Shown: positions 7,880 to 12,491 of the stretch, piece by piece
Layout of the letters: every line of letters starts with the position of its first letter
Numbering within the stretch: position 1 is the first letter of the stretch
Source: Psychrilyobacter sp.
GTDB lineage: Bacteria; Fusobacteriota; Fusobacteriia; Fusobacteriales; Fusobacteriaceae
Direction: 5' to 3'
NCBI GenBank assembly: GCA_023145315.1
Contig: JAGLEA010000043.1
Coordinates: 1 to 12,491, forward strand
Length of the DNA stretch: 12,491 nt
The notes under the pieces: model-generated
Told to the model about the DNA's origin: nothing
What the model saw: only the letters and a program-made list of their open reading frames with translations
Databases searched by the model: none
Program-made: the position numbers and the translations under genes

Positions 7880-7903
7880 TTATAACTCCTCAAATTTTAG
7901 TTT

Positions 7904-8560
7904 TTATCTTTCTCCATCCCATTCACCATAAAATTGTTCTAAAAATTCTTCCATATATCTGTGTCTAGATAAAGCTTTCTCATATCCAGATTGCGTATTC
8001 ATCCTATCTTTTAGTAGGAGGAGTTTTTCATAGAAGTGATTTACAGTGTCTTCCTTTTCATCTATTTCACGATGATCATCAGGATCATACATAACTCTTT
8101 TTTTATATCCACCGTAAGCAAAAGTTCGTCCTATTCCTATAGCTCCTACAGCATCTAGTCTATCTGCATCTTGGACTATCATCCCCTCTATAGTTTCCAT
8201 CTTATGTTTGTTTTTCCCACCTTTAAAGGATATATTGTTAGCTATATAGACAACGTGATCTATGACTTCTACCTCCACTCCTAACCCCTCTAAAAAGTCA
8301 GTAATAATAGACTTTCTATCATCATCACTGTAGCCAAATTTATGGTCTGCAATATCGTGTAGGAGTGCTCCTAATTCCACTATGAACATATCAACACTCT
8401 TTTTATCTTCTTTTTTTAATGTTATATTTTCTTTTTTCGCTATATCAACAGCATTATTGTAACTCCTAACTATATGCCACCAGTCGTGCCCCGATCCCTC
8501 ACCTTCTAATTTATTTTTTACATATTCTTTTGTTTTTTCGATAATATATTTTTTTTTCAT
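7904..8560 (-). CDS. HD-domain phosphohydrolase (YedJ-like), first gene of the cofactor operon
   Basis: This 218-residue cytoplasmic protein is a metal-dependent phosphohydrolase of the HD superfamily, closest in pattern to YedJ-type proteins. The metal ligands are visible: His29 in GHDWWH (24-29), the His68-Asp69 doublet in LLHDIADH, and Asp131 in QDADRLDAVGAIG (130-142). The family-specific stretch IGRTFAYGG (143-151) and NHFYEKLLLLK (174-184) are also present. Length is normal for the family. The natural substrate of these enzymes is poorly defined; nucleotides or phosphorylated metabolites are likely. ATG at 8560 has an AGGAGA site. Only 24 bases separate it from moaA, and no terminator is seen there, so it is probably cotranscribed with the cofactor genes. 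It might clear damaged nucleotide or pterin intermediates, but that is inference, and it may simply share a promoter. Confidence 0.88.
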   Translation of the reverse strand: MKKKYIIEKTKEYVKNKLEGEGSGHDWWHIVRSYNNAVDIAKKENITLKKEDKKSVDMFIVELGALLHDIADHKFGYSDDDRKSIITDFLEGLGVEVEVIDHVVYIANNISFKGGKNKHKMETIEGMIVQDADRLDAVGAIGIGRTFAYGGYKKRVMYDPDDHREIDEKEDTVNHFYEKLLLLKDRMNTQSGYEKALSRHRYMEEFLEQFYGEWDGER

Positions 8561-8623
8561 ACTTTCTCCTATCTAATTTTATTAAATAATTATACTTTTC
8601 ACATAAGTTGATTTTTGCTTTTT

Positions 8624-8653
8624 ATTATACCTTTTATAATTAGTAAATTGCAA
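8624..8653 (-). promoter_or_regulatory. Candidate sigma-70 promoter of the HD-moaA-tup-moeA operon
   Basis: On the minus strand TTGCAA (8648-8653) is followed after 18 bases by a perfect TATAAT (8624-8629). Transcription would start near 8617, leaving a leader of about 57 bases before the HD-domain start. An alternative -35, TTGACT (8660-8665), lies further upstream and would need a weaker -10. The leader is too short for a molybdenum-cofactor riboswitch. Confidence 0.6.
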
Positions 8654-8690
8654 GGTTAAAGTCAAACAATTAGGAAATAGATTTAAGCCA

Positions 8691-8729
8691 TTAAAATAGA
8701 GAAGAATCATCCTATGATTACCCTTCTCT
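8691..8729 (-). terminator. Terminator after manC
   Basis: Reading the minus strand, AGAGAAG (8723-8729) pairs with CTTCTCT (8698-8704), and AATCAT (8714-8719) continues the stem with ATGATT (8705-8710) around a 3-base loop, leaving a small bulge. The run ATTTTAA follows. It starts 18 bases beyond the manC stop. The T-run is short, so termination may be partial. Confidence 0.72.
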
Positions 8730-8747
8730 AGGTTATTTTCTATACTT

Positions 8748-10124
8748 TTAATCTCTCTTAAAATCGTCTTCTAATCTAACTATATCATCTTCTCCAGTAT
8801 ATTCTCCTACTTGTGCTTCTATCATTATTACAGGAATTTTCCCAGCATTCTCTAGTCTATGAACTTCCCCCATCTTTATATAAGTTGATTCATTTGGTCT
8901 AAGTAATATCACTTTTTCACCTACTGTTACTGTTGCAGTTCCTGATACCACTATCCAGTGTTCATTTCTATGGTAGTGTTTTTGTAAGCTTAATCTTTTC
9001 CCTGGTTTAACCATGATACTTTTCACTTTATAACCTGGTGTATCTTCTAATACAGTATAGCTACCCCATGGTCTGTACGCTGTCATATGAATATCAGGAA
9101 GATGAGATCCTTCTTCTTTTAGTTTATTCACCACGGCTTTTATCTTTTGACTAGATCCTTTTTTGCTGATTAATAATGCATCTTTTGTATCTACCACTAT
9201 TAGATCTTCTACATCTATCATAGCAGTAAATTTCTTTGTCATAACTAGGTTGTTATTTTCATCATTTGGTATCTCTTCAGATAAAGCTTCAAAGCTTCCA
9301 AGATCTGACCAATTAATATTTGCTGGAATAACCTTAACTTTTGTTGATTTTTCCATAACTGCATAGTCTATACTATCAGATGGTATATTTTCCATATCCT
9401 CTCTTGTTACTCTAAATATATTTTCTGATATATCTTGCTTTTCTTCAAAAGCCACCTTACTCATCTCATAGATTTTAGGAGAGTGTTTTTTTAGTTCTTC
9501 TAAAAATACTCCTGCCTTAAAACAAAACATTCCACTATTCCAATAATAGTTCCCAGCTTCAACATATTTTTTAGCAGTATCAAAATCTGGCTTTTCATGA
9601 AATGCTTTGACATCTATTCCGACTACTTCACCCTTATCTTCATTACTATTTTGAAGTTCAGCTTCAATATATCCAAATCCTGTTTCAGGAAATTTAGCTG
9701 TTATTCCAAAGGTTACTAAATTCCCTTCTAAAGCTAATTCTTTTGCTTTTTTTACGACTTTTTTATACTCAACTTCATCCTTAATCAGGTGATCAGAAGG
9801 TGTGACTAGGATTAACTCATCTTTCTGAGCTTCAAAACAAGCTAATGCTATAGCAGGTGCTGTATTTCTACCTACTGGCTCTAATAAAAAACTACTCTTT
9901 TTAAAGTTATAATCTCCCCTCTCTTCTAATTGATCTAACGCCAAAAAATATTGCTCAGTATTTGATACAATTATATTTTTGTCACATAGTTTATTATTTC
10001 TTTCTACTGTTAATTGAAATAATGATTCCTCATTAAATAGTTTTACAAATTGTTTTGGCATTAGTGTTCTGCTTACAGGCCATAATCTTGTTCCATTTCC
10101 ACCGCATAGTATTACATTTATCAT
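8748..10124 (-). CDS. manC: Mannose-1-phosphate guanylyltransferase / mannose-6-phosphate isomerase
   Basis: This 458-residue bifunctional enzyme makes GDP-mannose for surface polysaccharides and interconverts fructose-6-phosphate and mannose-6-phosphate. The N-terminal nucleotidyltransferase (1-280) shows the pyrophosphorylase motif GGNGTRLWPVSR (8-19), PKQF (23-26), EPVGRNTAPAI (82-92), TPSDHLI (108-114), FHEKP (175-179), YYWNSGMF (193-200), SIDYAVMEK (251-259) and WSDLGSF (272-278). The C-terminal cupin isomerase (350-458) shows RPWGSY (351-356), KPGKRLSLQKHYHRNEHW (373-390) with the metal-binding histidines, and GEYTGEDDIVRLED (440-453). Length is typical for ManC/AlgA/CpsB. ATG at 10124 has an AAGGAG site. 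No other sugar-nucleotide genes are nearby, so the polysaccharide it serves is unknown. No clear promoter or terminator lies in the 73 bases separating it from lrgB, so readthrough from lrgAB is possible. Confidence 0.96.
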   Translation of the reverse strand: MINVILCGGNGTRLWPVSRTLMPKQFVKLFNEESLFQLTVERNNKLCDKNIIVSNTEQYFLALDQLEERGDYNFKKSSFLLEPVGRNTAPAIALACFEAQKDELILVTPSDHLIKDEVEYKKVVKKAKELALEGNLVTFGITAKFPETGFGYIEAELQNSNEDKGEVVGIDVKAFHEKPDFDTAKKYVEAGNYYWNSGMFCFKAGVFLEELKKHSPKIYEMSKVAFEEKQDISENIFRVTREDMENIPSDSIDYAVMEKSTKVKVIPANINWSDLGSFEALSEEIPNDENNNLVMTKKFTAMIDVEDLIVVDTKDALLISKKGSSQKIKAVVNKLKEEGSHLPDIHMTAYRPWGSYTVLEDTPGYKVKSIMVKPGKRLSLQKHYHRNEHWIVVSGTATVTVGEKVILLRPNESTYIKMGEVHRLENAGKIPVIMIEAQVGEYTGEDDIVRLEDDFKRD

Positions 10125-10197
10125 TATCTCACTCCTTGAAATATTTTATTTAAATAAATTTATTATTTTTATACTATAACTACTCTTTTATTAGTTT

Positions 10198-10887
10198 TTA
10201 AAAAAATATCATATATAAAATAGGCATAATAAGAACTGTAATTACTCCTGCCACTCCTATAGCTAGTCCACTCATAGCACCTTCTACTTCCCCCATTTCC
10301 ATAGCTCTTGAAGTTCCCACACCGTGACTTGCTGTTCCTATAGCTATCCCTTTTGCAATTTTATTTTTTATCCTAAAAACTTTACAAACAGTTGGAGCAA
10401 TTATAGCTCCTGTAATTCCTGTAATCATAACCATTACTATAGTTATAGGGACTATTCCTCCTACTTGCTCTGATAATGCCATAGCTATTGGAGTAGTAAG
10501 AGATTTTGCTAATGATGACTTTACTATAGAAATATCTAATCCCAAAGCTCTTCCTAACATTATACAAGACCCTATAGATGTTACTACTCCTACTGTAATT
10601 CCCCCTAATATTGGTACTAAATGTTGTTTTAGTAGTTCTATTTTTGTATATAATGGAACTGCCAAAGCTACAGTTGCTGGCGCTAATAGAAATAATATCA
10701 TATTTCCACCTTTCCTATAAGTATCTAATGGAATATTAAAATAAAGAAGAGTTGGAATAATAATTAGAAGAGCTATTAATATAGGATTAAATATTGGCAA
10801 TTTAATTTTTTTGTATATTTTAACTCCTACTAAATAAGCTAGTATTGTAAATACTACTCCAAATAGAGGTGTGTCTAATAATTCCAT
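10198..10887 (-). CDS. lrgB: LrgB/CidB-family membrane protein
   Basis: This 229-residue integral membrane protein has hydrophobic segments near residues 7-24, 33-52, 62-82, 91-112, 146-170 and 203-228. Family marks are LLAPATVALAVPLY (67-80), SLAKSLTTPIAMALSEQVGG (125-144) and GTASHGVGTSRAMEMGE (184-200). LrgB works with the small protein LrgA. The pair was first described as a holin/antiholin-like system affecting murein hydrolases, and related pairs act in export or uptake of small acids such as pyruvate or glycolate. Which role applies here cannot be told from sequence. ATG at 10887 shares its A with the lrgA stop codon (TAATG), and a GGAGG site lies in lrgA, so the two are translated together. 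No LytSR regulator genes are in the window. Confidence 0.93.
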   Translation of the reverse strand: MELLDTPLFGVVFTILAYLVGVKIYKKIKLPIFNPILIALLIIIPTLLYFNIPLDTYRKGGNMILFLLAPATVALAVPLYTKIELLKQHLVPILGGITVGVVTSIGSCIMLGRALGLDISIVKSSLAKSLTTPIAMALSEQVGGIVPITIVMVMITGITGAIIAPTVCKVFRIKNKIAKGIAIGTASHGVGTSRAMEMGEVEGAMSGLAIGVAGVITVLIMPILYMIFF

Positions 10888-11231
10888 TATTTCACCCTCC
10901 TATTTATCAAAAATTGTACTGTTAACCCAGTAGTTACCATTGTCAGTATAGTTGTTACTACCATTAATATAAATATTTTTGTTATATTTCCACTTAATAT
11001 GTCCAGAGCTGATATCAGTCCTACTCCTGGTGGAATAAAAAATAATGCTAAATAAAATAATAGTGTTTCTGCTCCCTTTTCTATCCTATCCACTCTTATT
11101 ATTTTCCTCTCTAATAGGAAAAATAATATCAACATTCCTATAATTGGACCAGGTATTGGAAATCTTATTAACTTGCTTAAAACATCTCCTAAATAAGTTA
11201 CCATAAATATTATTGCATACTGTGTTATCAT
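10887..11231 (-). CDS. lrgA: LrgA/CidA-family membrane protein
   Basis: This 114-residue protein is the small holin-like partner of LrgB. It has about four membrane segments (residues 3-20, 24-41, 55-75 and 83-108). The family marks are FPIPGPIIGM (24-33) and FFIPPGVGL (64-72). I place the start at ATG 11231. An in-frame GTG at 11240 would add 3 residues, but it belongs to the GAGGTGA ribosome site located 5 bases before the ATG. The gene overlaps lrgB by 1 base. It probably starts the lrgAB transcript; a TATAAT with an extended TG lies just upstream. Confidence 0.92.
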   Translation of the reverse strand: MITQYAIIFMVTYLGDVLSKLIRFPIPGPIIGMLILFFLLERKIIRVDRIEKGAETLLFYLALFFIPPGVGLISALDILSGNITKIFILMVVTTILTMVTTGLTVQFLINRRVK

Positions 11232-11236
11232 AATTT

Positions 11237-11243
11237 TCACCTC
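11237..11243 (-). promoter_or_regulatory. Ribosome binding site that fixes the lrgA start at 11231
   Basis: GAGGTGA lies 5 bases before the ATG. The whole 15-base stretch GAGGTGAAAATTATG is identical to the initiation region of the AraC-family gene at 16-30. As there, the in-frame GTG is part of the ribosome site rather than the start. Confidence 0.78.
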
Positions 11244-11248
11244 TGTGC

Positions 11249-11257
11249 ATTATACCA
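11249..11257 (-). promoter_or_regulatory. Possible extended -10 promoter for lrgAB
   Basis: TGGTATAAT on the minus strand matches an extended -10 (TG, one base, TATAAT). No good -35 is seen 17-18 bases further upstream. A start about 7 bases downstream would fall near 11242, at the edge of the ribosome site, giving an almost leaderless message. Confidence 0.4.
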
Positions 11258-11316
11258 TAAAAAGAAGAGATACACTAAGTACCCCTTCCCTAGAAATTAT
11301 ATTAAAAAATAACACT

Positions 11317-12072
11317 TTAGTTGTAACTCCTCCTAATATTTCCATATTTTTCAACTGCTACTTGTCTATTTAAATCATCAAATTTGATCAACATAACTTT
11401 TACACCGTTTTTATCATAATAAGTTTCTCTGGACCTTCTTAAACTCTTATCAGCTTTATAATCCGTTCTTCTGTCGACTCTCAATCCATCTACTGTCGTA
11501 TAAGTATATTCACTAAACCCATTTAATTTTCCATTTAAGTCCTTCTCCACCCTCTTAACTACTTTCCCATTTTTATATTCAAATACTGCTACTCCTGAGA
11601 TTTTATCCATCTTATAAATATCTTCTTCTAATGCTTTCCCATCTTGATTGTACTTAGTTATAATTGTTCTTTTAGTAATTTTATCATCTTTTCCAAAATA
11701 GGGAATTCCTTTATCTTTATTTTCCGAGTACTCATCATTAATACTTTTTTTTCCTCCTTTAGAAGTGACTGTATAATACTTATTTGCCGTATCATCAGGT
11801 GTAAACCATTTTTTATCTGGGCCTGCTCCATTTATCCTTATTTTATAATACTTGTCTGGGCTTATTGTATATTTTGCATAGTAACCTACAAACTTATTAT
11901 CTCCATTAATAGTTATAAAGTATCTTGACATTACTTCTGATTTTTTCAAAGAAATATCTTTTGTTATTGGCATTGTTGAAGCCCCTGCTACCAAATCAAC
12001 TTTATCATCCTCTGTACAACTAGTAAATAATAAAATACTTAACCCTAACAATATTACTATTCTCTTTTTCAT
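11317..12072 (-). CDS. Lipoprotein of unknown function with MORN/YwqK-like repeats
   Basis: This 251-residue protein begins with a lipoprotein signal: MKK, a hydrophobic core and LLFTSC, making Cys19 the lipidated residue. Phe at -3 is off-consensus, so lipidation is likely rather than certain. After a linker comes NGAGPDKKWFTPDD (81-94) and later PYFGKDDKIT (124-133), acidic turns of the sort seen in secreted G-x-D-x-x-W-x-T-x-DD proteins and possibly metal-binding. The second half (139-235) has at least three loose repeats of the Y-x-x-x-G-K-x-x type: TKYNQDGKALEEDIY, FEYKNGKVVKRVEKDLNGK and TYYDKNGVKVMLIKF. These resemble MORN/YwqK-like repeats. I choose ATG 12072 because GGGGAG is 5 bases upstream; an in-frame ATG at 12090 lacks a good site and would spoil the signal peptide. 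It is transcribed alone from a strong promoter. I do not recognise a named family, and the function is unknown. Confidence 0.8.
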   Translation of the reverse strand: MKKRIVILLGLSILLFTSCTEDDKVDLVAGASTMPITKDISLKKSEVMSRYFITINGDNKFVGYYAKYTISPDKYYKIRINGAGPDKKWFTPDDTANKYYTVTSKGGKKSINDEYSENKDKGIPYFGKDDKITKRTIITKYNQDGKALEEDIYKMDKISGVAVFEYKNGKVVKRVEKDLNGKLNGFSEYTYTTVDGLRVDRRTDYKADKSLRRSRETYYDKNGVKVMLIKFDDLNRQVAVEKYGNIRRSYN

Positions 12073-12077
12073 TTTAT

Positions 12078-12083
12078 CTCCCC
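12078..12083 (-). promoter_or_regulatory. Ribosome binding site that fixes the lipoprotein start at 12072
   Basis: GGGGAG lies 5 bases before ATG 12072. The in-frame ATG at 12090 lies above this site, so it is unlikely to be used. Confidence 0.75.
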
Positions 12084-12101
12084 TTTTCATTTGATGAATA
12101 C

Positions 12102-12130
12102 ATATTACATTCTTTTAGTTTGTTTGTCAA
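12102..12130 (-). promoter_or_regulatory. Near-consensus sigma-70 promoter of the lipoprotein gene
   Basis: A perfect TTGACA (12125-12130) is followed by exactly 17 bases and TAATAT (12102-12107) with TG directly before it. The start would lie near 12095, leaving a leader of roughly 23 bases. This is the best promoter match I found in the window. Confidence 0.82.
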
Positions 12131-12161
12131 ATTATTTAATACTGATCTACACTTAAAAAGA

Positions 12162-12204
12162 AAAAGACAACTTACTATCTTTATAGATAGCTTCGTCGTC
12201 TTTT
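12162..12204 (-). terminator. Strong terminator after the YiiX-like gene
   Basis: On the minus strand AAAAGACGAC (12195-12204) pairs with GTTGTCTTTT (12162-12171) with one G-T wobble. An inner stem CTATCT/AGATAG closes a 4-base loop (12175-12190). Further T-rich sequence (TCTTTTT) follows. It begins about 40 bases after the stop of the partial gene and insulates the lipoprotein promoter. The plus-strand side is also followed by T-runs, so it might work both ways. Confidence 0.85.
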
Positions 12205-12245
12205 CTCTTATTTTACTTTTTTTTAAAAACATTTTCTTTAACATT

Positions 12246-12491
12246 CTATAAGAATATTTGCTCTAAATCCTTTGATTTCAGAATATCATATGGTAAAACC
12301 ATAAATCCTTTATCACCATCTAAATCTAAATCATATCCAAGTTCTTTTGCAGTTTCTAGATATACTTTCCAAATATATTTTGAACAATAAAAGGTATTTG
12401 TATTATTTTTAGAACTTATTGAATATTTATTCCCACTATATTTTTTTGCATTTTTTAAAAATACTTTTTTAAATTTTTCATCAAATTTTTT
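12246..12491 (-). CDS. C-terminal fragment of a YiiX/YaeF-like permuted papain-fold hydrolase (cut by the window edge)
   Basis: An open frame runs from the window edge to TAG at 12246-12248, giving the last 81 residues of a protein whose start lies beyond 12491. The segment NTFYCSKYIWKVYLE (fragment residues 32-46) matches the F-Y-C-S-E-x-V-W-x-A-Y block of YiiX/YaeF-type permuted NlpC/P60 (papain-fold) proteins, in which this cysteine (fragment Cys36) is the nucleophile. The following YDLDLDGDKG and VLPYDILKSKDLEQIF match the family's usual ending, where a proline-aspartate pair opens the last helix. The usual glutamate after CS is lysine here. Members cleave amide or ester bonds, often in cell-wall peptides or lipids; the substrate here is unknown. 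The catalytic histidine and any signal peptide are outside the window. It is a cut-off, not a broken gene, as far as can be seen. Confidence 0.7.
   Translation of the reverse strand, partial: KKFDEKFKKVFLKNAKKYSGNKYSISSKNNTNTFYCSKYIWKVYLETAKELGYDLDLDGDKGFMVLPYDILKSKDLEQIFL

Noticed and set aside
8561..8690. Molybdenum/tungsten cofactor riboswitch before the operon
   Set aside because: The predicted leader is only about 57 bases, and no multi-stem structure with GC-rich helices is visible. The known riboswitch needs far more length.
10125..10197. Terminator or promoter between lrgB and manC
   Set aside because: AACTA/TAGTT is only a 5-bp stem with a 9-base loop and no T-run, and the TATAAA-like bases have no -35 partner. 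The stretch is simply AT-rich.
11241..11316. Terminator between the lipoprotein gene and lrgA
   Set aside because: I looked for a stem before the T-run near 11301-11310 and found only 3-4 bp pairings, too weak to call.

Overview
The window is very AT-rich, uses Shine-Dalgarno sites of the GGAGG/GAGGTG type, and carries 12 of its 13 genes on the minus strand. The gene content and protein style fit a low-GC anaerobe. A periplasm-type tungstate-binding protein whose signal peptide has no lipobox cysteine points to a two-membrane organism. I infer a member of the Fusobacteriota (Ilyobacter/Cetobacterium/Fusobacterium-like), but no rRNA or marker gene here proves it, and a clostridial relative is possible.

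Layout. (1) 28-1278, plus strand: an AraC-family regulator with a long N-terminal region I do not recognise. It converges on the next block across a two-way terminator (1268-1294). (2) 1297-8560, minus strand: one compact operon for acquiring tungstate/molybdate and building the pterin cofactor. In transcription order it is HD phosphohydrolase, moaA, tupA, tupB, tupC, moeA, a MoeA fused to a periplasmic-binding-protein-like domain, and a MOSC-domain protein. Junctions from moaA onward range from a 4-bp overlap to 26 bp, and the HD-moaA gap is 24 bp. A candidate promoter lies at 8624-8653. (3) 8748-10124: manC, the bifunctional GDP-mannose/mannose-6-phosphate enzyme, with its own terminator. 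(4) 10198-11231: lrgA-lrgB, a membrane pair overlapping by 1 bp. (5) 11317-12072: a lipoprotein with MORN/YwqK-like repeats behind a near-consensus sigma-70 promoter. (6) 12246-12491: the C-terminal end of a YiiX-like permuted papain-fold hydrolase cut by the window edge, followed by a strong terminator.

How the genes work together. TupA/TupB/TupC bring oxyanion into the cell. MoaA starts pterin synthesis from GTP. The two MoeA proteins insert the metal, and the MOSC protein probably acts on the finished or sulfurated cofactor. moaC, moaD, moaE, mogA/moaB and mobA are not here and must be elsewhere if the pathway is complete. The less ordinary points are the paired MoeA proteins (one carrying a ligand-binding domain), the HD hydrolase leading the operon, and a changed Q-loop in the ATPase. 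I see no CRISPR array, mobile element, phage gene, tRNA or rRNA. No gap between genes exceeds 300 bases. I did not find a clear new multi-gene system.
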